Source: SLAN01 sp046545955 (GTDB taxonomy: Bacteria; Spirochaetota; Spirochaetia; DSM-27196; SKKC01). From it: a stretch of 11,784 nucleotides of DNA. Below, one piece after another: positions 5,983 through 11,784 of the stretch. The DNA lies in the NCBI GenBank assembly GCA_046545955.1, contig JBKGYS010000080.1:1-11784 (forward strand). The letters run 5' to 3'. The notes below the pieces were generated by a model. That model was not told the origin of the DNA and searched no databases. It saw only the letters and a list, made by a program, of their open reading frames with translations. The position numbers and the translations under genes were made by a program. Numbering within the stretch: the stretch's first letter is position 1; each line of letters starts with the position of its first letter.

Positions 5983-7373
5983 TGCCATACATTTCGAATA
6001 CCGACGAGGACCGTCATCTAATGCTCGATGCGCTCGGCTACGAGCGCATCGAAGAGCTGTTCGGCGCAGTTCCCGAGTCGGTTCGATACCCGAAACTATC
6101 GATTCCGGAGGGAATGACAGAACTCGAGGTCGTGCAGGAAATGCGGCGGATCGCCGACACGAATGAATCCGGCGGTGGAACTTTGAGTTTCCTCGGCGGG
6201 GGTGCGTACGAGCATTTCATCCCTGCGGTTGTTCCCTTTCTCGCTTCGCGAGGGGAGTTCGCCACCACCTATACCCCGTATCAGGCCGAGGCCAGTCAGG
6301 GCACGCTTCAAAGCATATTCGAGTATCAGAGTATGCTGACTAACCTGTACGGAATCGACGTGGTCAACGCCAGCCACTACGACGGTTCTACCGCGTTCGC
6401 AGAGTCGGCGCTTATGGCGCTCAATTGCGTGCGAAACCGCTCGCGGATACTCCTCGCTCCGGGTGTGCATCCGGAGTATATGGAGGTTCTTCGCACGTAT
6501 ACCGCCGCGCTCGATGTGACCATAGACGTTCTCGACGACGCGTCGTGGCGCAGTGACCCGTATACGACGCTGAGCGGCGCTATGACCGACGAAACGGCGG
6601 TATTTATGGTTCAGACGCCGGATTTTTTCGGCAGACTCTCCGACCTTCGAGATCTTGCGAGCGTGGTTCACGAGGCGGGTGCGCTGTTCGCGGTGCACGC
6701 GGATCCGGTGTCGCTTGCCATTTACCGTTCACCGGGTGAGTTCGGCGCCGATATAATCACCGGAGACGGGCAGCCGCTTGGTATTCCCGTGAGTTTCGGA
6801 GGCCCCTCGCTCGGCATATTCGGGTGCCGCGAAAAACTCGTGCGAAAAATGCCGGGACGCCTGGTCGGGCAGACAAGCGACGGCGGCGGGCGTCGGGGAT
6901 ACGTCCTGACGCTCAATACCCGCGAACAGCATATCCGCCGCGCGAAGGCTACGAGCAATATCTGCACCAACCAGGGACTCATGGCGCTGCGTTCGGCTAT
7001 TTATCTTGCGGCGCTTGGGCCCAATGGTCTGCAAGAGGTTGCGACGTTGTGCCATAACAAGTCTCATTACGCAGCCGAGCTTATCTGCGCCATCGACGGC
7101 ATCGAGTCCTACGATACTTCCCCGTTTTTCCGAGAGTTTGCCGTGCGTCTTCCGATACCGGCTCGCGAGGCGGTGGACGCGCTGCGCGATCGCGATATTC
7201 TTCCGGGAGTCGACCTCGGTCGCTACGACGAGGAGCTGTCGAACGTACTGCTCATAAGCGTTACCGAGACCAAGTCCAAAGCCGATATAGATCGGCTTGC
7301 CTTCGAGCTCGCCGCGATTCTAAAGAGCGCCGAACCGAAAGGCGCCGGACTCGCGGCAGGAGGAGCCATATGA
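5982..7373 (+). CDS. gcvPA: Glycine dehydrogenase (decarboxylating) subunit 1, P protein alpha subunit
   Basis: GcvPA is the N-terminal-half homologue of P protein and forms an alpha2beta2 enzyme with GcvPB that decarboxylates glycine and loads the aminomethyl group on GcvH. It has 463 residues, close to the usual 440-460. Motifs include F-L-G-G-G-A-Y-E-H-F-I-P near 70-81, T-P-Y-Q-A-E-A-S-Q-G-T-L-Q at 98-110, and H-Y-D-G-S-T-A-F-A-E near 132-141. Later come V-S-F-G-G-P-S-L-G and the late block R-E-Q-H-I-R-R-A-K-A-T-S-N-I-C-T-N-Q-G from residue 314. As expected, the PLP-binding lysine is not in this subunit. ATG 5982 overlaps the gcvH stop by one base (TAATG), with GGAGG inside the gcvH end. 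The stop overlaps the gcvPB start (ATGA). Confidence 0.96.
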   Translation: MPYISNTDEDRHLMLDALGYERIEELFGAVPESVRYPKLSIPEGMTELEVVQEMRRIADTNESGGGTLSFLGGGAYEHFIPAVVPFLASRGEFATTYTPYQAEASQGTLQSIFEYQSMLTNLYGIDVVNASHYDGSTAFAESALMALNCVRNRSRILLAPGVHPEYMEVLRTYTAALDVTIDVLDDASWRSDPYTTLSGAMTDETAVFMVQTPDFFGRLSDLRDLASVVHEAGALFAVHADPVSLAIYRSPGEFGADIITGDGQPLGIPVSFGGPSLGIFGCREKLVRKMPGRLVGQTSDGGGRRGYVLTLNTREQHIRRAKATSNICTNQGLMALRSAIYLAALGPNGLQEVATLCHNKSHYAAELICAIDGIESYDTSPFFREFAVRLPIPAREAVDALRDRDILPGVDLGRYDEELSNVLLISVTETKSKADIDRLAFELAAILKSAEPKGAGLAAGGAI

Positions 7374-8902
7374 GCGGCAACAATACACACAGACCAATGG
7401 TCGGTTCCGAAAACGGCGAAGCCGGAACGAATGCCGTCGTGGCACCGGTAACAGAGATACCGACACGGGAAAACATCAGCCTGATACATGAAAAATCACG
7501 CGAAGGGAGAAGGGCCGTCTCGCTGCCGCAAAGCGATGTGCCGAGCTACGGATTTGAAGAGTCGCTCATACGCACGCAAGCGCCGAGTCTGCCGGAGGTG
7601 AGCGAGCTCGATCTCGTCAGACACTACACGAACCTCTCTCAGAAGAACTACGCGATCGATACGACGTTCTATCCGCTCGGCAGTTGCACCATGAAGTACA
7701 ACCCAAAGATGAACGAGCAGATAGCCGGATTCGAAGGATTTGCCGATTCGCACCCGCTCGCTCCGATTGACAGTATTCAGGGCAACCTCGAGGTCATCTA
7801 CCGGCTCGAGCAGTCGCTCATAGAAATCGCCGGGTTCAGCGCGGCGAGTCTTCAGCCCGCCGCCGGTGCTCAGGGTGAGCTTACCGGTGTTCTGATGATC
7901 CGCGCCTACCACCGAATGCGGGGCGATACCAAACGCCGCCGGATGCTCGTGCCCGACAGCGCGCACGGCACCAATCCGGCCACCTGCACCATGGCCGGGT
8001 TCGAGACGGTCGAGCTTCCAAGCGACGCGAACGGCAATGTCGATCTCGAGGCGTTGCGTGAGGCGTGCGACGAGACAGTGGCCGGGCTCATGATTACCAA
8101 TCCCAACACCGCCGGGCTATTCGAGGAGCACATTCTCGAGGTAACCCGTGCCGTACACGATTGTGGTGGGCTTGTGTACGGGGACGGGGCGAATATGAAC
8201 GCCATTCTCGGTATTGTCCGTCCGGGGGATCTTGGAATCGACGTCATGCACTTTAATCTGCACAAGACCTTCTCCACACCGCACGGAGGCGGCGGTCCCG
8301 GCGCAGGGCCTGTTGCCGCCGCGGAGGTGCTCGCCGAATACCTGCCGGGGCCGCGGGTTGTTCAGGCGGTCGGAACCGACGGTTACGAGCTTGTTACGCC
8401 TCGGTATTCGATAGGACGCATGAAAGCGTTCTTCGGAAACTTCGGCATGCTCGTCCGCGCGCTGACCTACATCCTTCGCTACGGCCGGTCGGGAATGAAG
8501 CGCATTGCGGAGAATGCCGTGCTGAATGCCAACTACCTGAAGCATCTGATCGAAGAGGATTACCCGGTGAAGTTCAAGCGCAGTTGTATGCACGAGTTTG
8601 TCGCCACGGGTGCCGGCTTCGGCGAGGTGCATACAATCGATATTGCCAAGCGCATCCTTGACTACGGCTACCATCCTCCGACAGTCTATTTTCCTCTGAT
8701 AATCAGGGAAGCGCTCATGTTCGAGCCGACCGAAACCGAAAGCAGGGAAACGCTCGAGGCGTTCGCCGAAGCGATGAGGAAAATTGCCGCCGAAGCGCGA
8801 ACGAGCCCTGATACCTTGCATTCGGCGCCGTTCGTAACCCCGCTTTCGCGCCTCGATGAGGTCGCGGCGGCGCGACACCCGGTGCTTTCCTATACCATAT
8901 AG
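7370..8902 (+). CDS. gcvPB: Glycine dehydrogenase (decarboxylating) subunit 2, P protein beta subunit
   Basis: GcvPB is the PLP-bearing half of the two-subunit P protein. It has 510 residues, slightly longer than many homologues because of an N-terminal polar extension of about 35 residues. Visible motifs are F-Y-P-L-G-S-C-T-M-K-Y-N-P-K near 100, L-Q-P-A-A-G-A-Q-G-E near 162-171, and D-S-A-H-G-T-N-P-A-T near 197. G-D-G-A-N-M-N-A lies near 272. The Schiff-base site N-L-H-K-T-F-S-T-P-H-G-G-G-G-P-G has lysine K299. GGAGGAG lies just upstream of ATG 7370, and the ATGA overlap with gcvPA ensures matched synthesis of both halves. The C-terminus ends in a helix-rich domain (L-E-A-F-A-E-A-M-R-K) as in the family. 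Confidence 0.97.
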   Translation: MSGNNTHRPMVGSENGEAGTNAVVAPVTEIPTRENISLIHEKSREGRRAVSLPQSDVPSYGFEESLIRTQAPSLPEVSELDLVRHYTNLSQKNYAIDTTFYPLGSCTMKYNPKMNEQIAGFEGFADSHPLAPIDSIQGNLEVIYRLEQSLIEIAGFSAASLQPAAGAQGELTGVLMIRAYHRMRGDTKRRRMLVPDSAHGTNPATCTMAGFETVELPSDANGNVDLEALREACDETVAGLMITNPNTAGLFEEHILEVTRAVHDCGGLVYGDGANMNAILGIVRPGDLGIDVMHFNLHKTFSTPHGGGGPGAGPVAAAEVLAEYLPGPRVVQAVGTDGYELVTPRYSIGRMKAFFGNFGMLVRALTYILRYGRSGMKRIAENAVLNANYLKHLIEEDYPVKFKRSCMHEFVATGAGFGEVHTIDIAKRILDYGYHPPTVYFPLIIREALMFEPTETESRETLEAFAEAMRKIAAEARTSPDTLHSAPFVTPLSRLDEVAAARHPVLSYTI

Positions 8903-8909
8903 AATACTC

Positions 8910-8942
8910 GCGGCACGGAACCGGGGGCAGCGGCCGTGTCGC
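8910..8942 (+). other. Hairpin between gcvPB and metK
   Basis: GCGGCACGG (8910-8918) pairs with CCGTGTCGC (8934-8942): nine base pairs with one G-U, loop of 15 nt. No T run follows, so it is not a normal intrinsic terminator. It ends six bases before the metK ribosome-binding segment GTGGAG (8949-8954). It may mark mRNA processing or stability, or modulate metK translation. It does not match a SAM riboswitch class I can recognise. Confidence 0.4.
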
Positions 8943-8962
8943 CCGCAGTGGAGAAATAGAAT

Positions 8963-10123
8963 ATGAGTGACAGATCGTACCTTTTCACCTCCGAGTCGGT
9001 GGGGGAAGGACATCCCGACAAGCTTGCCGACCAGGTTTCCGACGCGGTACTCGATGCGTGCCTGCGCGAGGATTCGGAGAGCCGCGTTGCCTGTGAAACC
9101 TTTACGACAACCGGTCTTGTTCTTGTCGGCGGAGAAATTACGACCCAGACGTATGTCGATGTCCAGGATGTGGCGCGAACCGTGGCGCGGGAGATCGGCT
9201 ACGACAGACCTGAGTACGGGCTCGATTACGAGAGTATGAACGTGCTAAACGCCATTCACTCGCAGAGTCCCGATATCAGCCAAGGGGTAAGCGGCGAGGG
9301 TATTTACAAGGGCGAGCAGGGCGCCGGAGACCAGGGAATGATGTTCGGCTACGCCTGCGACGAGACCGACGAGCTCATGCCCGCGCCCATTATGTATTCG
9401 CACAAGCTGCTTATGCGTGCCGCCGAGATTAGAAAGCGCGGTCAGGTAAACTGGTTGCGGCCCGACAGCAAGAGTCAGGTGACCGTTGAGTATGAGGGGC
9501 ACAAACCGCGACGCATCGACTCGGTGGTGGTAAGCCATCAGCATAACGATCATGTTACCTACGAGGAGATTCGATCCACGATCATAGAGCAGGTTATTGC
9601 CCCGGAGCTCGATTCGACCGGGCTCATCGACGAGAATACGCGCTACTACGTCAATCCGACCGGACGATTTGTAATCGGAGGACCTCACGGAGATACCGGG
9701 CTGACCGGCCGCAAAATAATTGTGGATACCTACGGCGGCATGGGACGCCACGGTGGGGGCGCGTTCAGCGGCAAAGACCCGAGTAAGGTCGACCGGTCGG
9801 CGACCTACATGGCGCGCTATGTTGCAAAGAACGTCGTCGCCGCCGGACTCGCAGAGCGCTGTGAGGTGCAGCTTGCGTACGCGATCGGCGTTCCCTTCCC
9901 GGTAAGCGTCATGGTCGAGACATTCGCCACGGGCAAGGTTCCCGAAGATCGTATTGAGAAGGCAATCCGGGAGGTTTTCGATCTGACCCCTGCCGGCATT
10001 ATTCGTACGTTTGATCTGAAACGCCCCATTTACCGCCGAACCGCCGTATACGGGCATTTCGGGCGTGACGACTTTCCCTGGGAGCGAACCGATCACGTCG
10101 AGGAGTTGAAAAAGGCGGTTTGA
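8963..10123 (+). CDS. metK: S-adenosylmethionine synthetase (methionine adenosyltransferase)
   Basis: MetK makes SAM from methionine and ATP in the cytoplasm, as a dimer of dimers. It has 386 residues, the bacterial length. Signature segments are F-T-S-E-S-V-G-E-G-H-P-D-K, with catalytic H17 (E. coli H14), and G-A-G-D-Q-G-M-M-F-G-Y-A at 120-131. The P-loop-like G-G-G-A-F-S-G-K-D at 264-272 is followed by P-S-K-V-D-R-S. The C-terminal F-D-L-K-R-P-I-Y and H-F-G-R-D-D-F-P-W-E are the usual ending. A TGGAG element lies about 10 nt before ATG 8963. It is 60 bp after gcvPB with no clear promoter or terminator between, so it may be read from the gcv transcript. That would place methylene-THF supply and SAM synthesis together. 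Confidence 0.97.
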   Translation: MSDRSYLFTSESVGEGHPDKLADQVSDAVLDACLREDSESRVACETFTTTGLVLVGGEITTQTYVDVQDVARTVAREIGYDRPEYGLDYESMNVLNAIHSQSPDISQGVSGEGIYKGEQGAGDQGMMFGYACDETDELMPAPIMYSHKLLMRAAEIRKRGQVNWLRPDSKSQVTVEYEGHKPRRIDSVVVSHQHNDHVTYEEIRSTIIEQVIAPELDSTGLIDENTRYYVNPTGRFVIGGPHGDTGLTGRKIIVDTYGGMGRHGGGAFSGKDPSKVDRSATYMARYVAKNVVAAGLAERCEVQLAYAIGVPFPVSVMVETFATGKVPEDRIEKAIREVFDLTPAGIIRTFDLKRPIYRRTAVYGHFGRDDFPWERTDHVEELKKAV

Positions 10124-10145
10124 GCCGACGGTGACACCCCTGCCT

Positions 10146-10961
10146 ATGGCACGATCGATCGAAGAGATACTGAAGGACGGCGAGTTTCAGTGGAGACGCG
10201 TATTCTCCAACGCGGGTTCGTACGCATCCGGGTCGTGGCTGACCCTCGCGGTGCTGACCGCGGTATGGTATGTCTTGCCTCACCCGCTTCTGCTTCAGCT
10301 TCCGGCCGGCGGAGAAGGAGCTTCGACCGCCGAGGTGGTTGTATGGTTCATAGGAATTGGGTTGCTCTGGTTTCTCGCTGCCACGGGTTTTCGCCTTTCG
10401 TACGCCCGATTCGCCTCGAGTCGGCCGGACCTGCCCGATAGCGGGAATGAGTCGAGCCCGGATGCCGCGGGACGAACGAACAGTTCCCGAGCGGTACTGC
10501 GGTATGCCGGCGTGCTTGTCTATGTAACGGCGGTTGTGCTCGCCACGGCGGGGGTTGTACTCACGCTTCTCGGTCTCATGATTCTTCCGGCCTCGCGGGT
10601 CGACGGTGCCGCGCTGTTTTCCGGATACGTGGCCCCTGTCGCGCTCGCCCTGGTTGTGGTGCTTCTTCGGATACGGTACGCCATACCGATCGAGACGGTT
10701 CTTCAACACGGTGAGGGCGTGCGCGAAGGCGTGCGACGCGGCGTTACGCTGTTCCGCGAAAGGCGGCTCGTTGTCGCCGGGATGACTGCACTCGTACACC
10801 TGTTCTGGATCCCGGAACTGATTGTCGAAGGGATGGCCACAGAGGCGGTCTACTTGTTGGAAAGCGCTCGCGTTGTATCGGCGGTTATACGATCTTCGGC
10901 GCTTGTGCTGTGGCTCGCGTGGTATCACGAAGCACGGCAGACCGAAGGCGAACTCGAGTAG
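10146..10961 (+). CDS. Multi-pass inner-membrane protein of unknown function
   Basis: I do not recognise this family with confidence. From ATG 10146 it has 271 residues, starting with a charged amphipathic stretch (S-I-E-E-I-L-K-D-G-E). About six hydrophobic segments follow, near residues 31-50, 63-82, 119-148, 158-176, 208-226 and 245-260. A polar, Ser/Asp/Gly-rich loop lies between segments 2 and 3 (about 90-117). The segment L-R-I-R-Y-A-I-P-I-E-T-V-L-Q-H-G-E-G-V-R-E-G-V (174-196) resembles the post-helix region of predicted membrane domains in glycerophosphodiester-phosphodiesterase-like and DUF4013-like proteins, a weak similarity from memory. An in-frame GTG at 10131 would add five residues; neither start has a strong ribosome-binding site. 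It follows metK by 7 to 22 bp and precedes fxsA, so co-transcription with metK is likely. Confidence 0.72.
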   Translation: MARSIEEILKDGEFQWRRVFSNAGSYASGSWLTLAVLTAVWYVLPHPLLLQLPAGGEGASTAEVVVWFIGIGLLWFLAATGFRLSYARFASSRPDLPDSGNESSPDAAGRTNSSRAVLRYAGVLVYVTAVVLATAGVVLTLLGLMILPASRVDGAALFSGYVAPVALALVVVLLRIRYAIPIETVLQHGEGVREGVRRGVTLFRERRLVVAGMTALVHLFWIPELIVEGMATEAVYLLESARVVSAVIRSSALVLWLAWYHEARQTEGELE

Positions 10962-10979
10962 GCGACTGTCGGTCACTTG

Positions 10980-10988
10980 TGCTACACT
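10980..10988 (+). promoter_or_regulatory. Extended -10 box abutting the fxsA start
   Basis: TG-C-TACACT (10980-10988) is an extended -10 motif. Only 6 bp separate it from the fxsA ATG, so transcription should begin at or beside the A of the start codon. No -35 match and no Shine-Dalgarno are present in the 33-bp gap after the upstream stop. Confidence 0.4.
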
Positions 10989-10994
10989 TCTCAT

Positions 10995-11429
10995 ATGTTT
11001 GGCAAACTCCTGCTGCTGTTTACAGTAGTTCCGCTTATTGAACTGTATTTGCTTATTCTCATCGGCCAGGCGATTGGCGCCGGGCCTACAGTACTGATTG
11101 TGCTGCTCACTGGAGCGGTGGGGGCAAGCCTCGCGCGGATGCAGGGCTTCTCGGTGTGGGTGAAGATTAACCGTGAGATGAATGTGGGCAGGTTTCCCGG
11201 AAACGAGCTGATAGATGCTGTTCTTGTCCTCGCTGCGGGCGTTACCCTTCTGACACCCGGAGTTGTTACCGACGTTGTGGGTTTTCTCCTGCTTATTCCG
11301 ATTACTCGGGCTCCGATCAGAGAGTTCATTAAACGACGGTTTCGCCGTATGAATCTGAGCACCGCCGCCGACGTGCACTCACAGACAATTCATGCTGACT
11401 ATAAGGTCGAATCGCACCCGGACGATTAA
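10995..11429 (+). CDS. fxsA: FxsA family cytoplasmic-membrane protein
   Basis: FxsA-family proteins are small integral membrane proteins; in E. coli extra FxsA relieves phage T7 exclusion by the F plasmid, and the normal role is poorly understood. From ATG 10995 it has 144 residues. The family layout is clear: M-F-G-K-L-L-L-L-F-T with a first helix ending V-P-L-I-E-L-Y, and a second G-rich helix around 28-45 followed by the A-R-M-Q-G segment. Next comes the amphipathic part with G-N-E-L-I-D-A near 69-75. Last are the hallmark L-L-T-P-G-V-V-T-D-V-V-G at 85-96 and a final hydrophobic helix to about 105. A basic tail (F-I-K-R-R-F-R-R) follows. TTG 10977 is a possible earlier start but would add residues not typical of the family. 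No ribosome-binding site is visible before the ATG. Confidence 0.92.
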   Translation: MFGKLLLLFTVVPLIELYLLILIGQAIGAGPTVLIVLLTGAVGASLARMQGFSVWVKINREMNVGRFPGNELIDAVLVLAAGVTLLTPGVVTDVVGFLLLIPITRAPIREFIKRRFRRMNLSTAADVHSQTIHADYKVESHPDD

Positions 11430-11438
11430 CGGCGCCCC

Positions 11439-11784
11439 ATGAAAACGCTCTTGATGTTCATCGCACTGGTCCTGCTCCTGGCCGGATGCGCGACCGGCCC
11501 TGCGACCGGCCCCGCTACCGAACCTGATCCCGAGGAGATCGAGCGCGATATTATCGTGCCGCCTCGCGATCCCGACGATAGCGAACAGGATTCAGACTCC
11601 GAGGATGATGAGGTTACCGACCCGAGAGAGCTGCCTTCGTATGAAGTCGTGAGGTACAGTTCGGGCGATTTCTCCGACGAGGAAAGCGTTGAGCTCACCT
11701 CCTATTCACGGGCGAGGGTATTTGCATCGATTCTTGAGGCGCTCGAGCTCGCAGAGGAAATGAGCGACGAACAGCGTCGCGATC
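11439..11784 (+). CDS. Putative acidic lipoprotein, 3' truncated by window edge
   Basis: The frame is open from ATG 11439 to the window end (115 codons visible). The N-terminus is a lipoprotein signal: M-K-T, a hydrophobic stretch to L14, then the lipobox L14-A15-G16-C17, so the protein should be lipid-anchored after C17. The mature part begins with two copies of the A-T-G-P unit, continues with an acidic Pro/Asp/Glu/Ser-rich stretch (about 28-65), and then becomes more ordinary with helix-like segments (F-A-S-I-L-E-A-L-E-L-A-E-E). I do not recognise a domain. It starts 9 bp after the fxsA stop with no obvious Shine-Dalgarno, so termination-reinitiation from fxsA is plausible. Function is unknown. 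Confidence 0.78.
   Translation, partial: MKTLLMFIALVLLLAGCATGPATGPATEPDPEEIERDIIVPPRDPDDSEQDSDSEDDEVTDPRELPSYEVVRYSSGDFSDEESVELTSYSRARVFASILEALELAEEMSDEQRRD
11490..11519 (+). repeat. 12-bp tandem repeat encoding A-T-G-P
   Basis: Two copies of a GCGACCGGCCCY unit (11490-11501, 11502-11513) and a diverged half copy (11514-11519) lie immediately after the lipobox cysteine codon. The repeat is in frame, so slippage would lengthen or shorten the linker after the lipid anchor by four residues without breaking the protein. Confidence 0.7.

Noticed and set aside
9999..11378. 459-codon - strand frame opposite metK, the membrane gene and fxsA
   Set aside because: It covers three convincing + strand genes, has an Arg/His/Asn-rich composition typical of a reversed frame, and has no recognisable domain.
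1..11784. Mobile element, CRISPR array, defence or biosynthetic cluster
   Set aside because: No transposase, integrase, long terminal inverted repeat, spaced direct-repeat array or defence-type domain was found; the content is core genes plus two uncharacterised membrane or envelope genes.

Overview
The window looks like an origin-proximal piece of a moderately GC-rich chromosome from a diderm bacterium, most likely a spirochaete. The diderm reading rests on a YidC with a large periplasmic domain and on a lipobox protein. The spirochaete reading rests on gene order (recF, a DUF721/DciA gene, then rpmH-rnpA-yidC-jag) and on general resemblance of RnpA and DciA to spirochaete versions. This taxonomic call is inference, not a search result. 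A strongly acidic YidC linker and an acidic lipoprotein hint at a saline or alkaline habitat. Every recognised gene is on the + strand.

Region 1 (1-4077) holds replication and core machinery: the 3' end of recF, dciA overlapping it, then a consensus-like promoter and the rpmH (L34), rnpA (RNase P protein), yidC (membrane insertase) and jag/khpB (RNA-binding) cluster. A strong intrinsic terminator follows jag at about 4115-4148.

Region 2 (4078-4487) is the only long non-coding stretch. It contains two pairs of DnaA-box-like 9-mers. Each pair lies in the same orientation with starts 11 bp apart, and the two pairs lie 227 bp apart. Between them are T-rich tracts and two inverted repeats. It is a candidate origin or DnaA-binding region, but it is unproven, and the co-directional genes on both sides argue against a simple bidirectional origin here. 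Its right edge carries a TATACT box only 10 bp before the gcvT start codon, suggesting a leaderless or nearly leaderless mRNA.

Region 3 (4488-10123) is a compact glycine-cleavage operon, gcvT-gcvH-gcvPA-gcvPB, with 13-bp, 1-base-overlap and 4-base-overlap junctions, followed after 60 bp by metK. T, H and the two-subunit P protein turn glycine into CO2, ammonia and methylene-THF. MetK makes S-adenosylmethionine, so the set links one-carbon supply to methyl-group use. The L protein (dihydrolipoamide dehydrogenase) and lipoylation enzymes are not in the window.

Region 4 (10131-11784) holds a multi-pass membrane protein of unknown function, an FxsA-family membrane protein whose start codon sits 6 bp after an extended -10 box, and the start of an acidic lipoprotein cut by the window end. 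I see no mobile element, CRISPR array, tRNA, rRNA or defence system. The most unusual signals are regulatory ones, in the intergenic regions and at gene starts, and not a new gene cluster.
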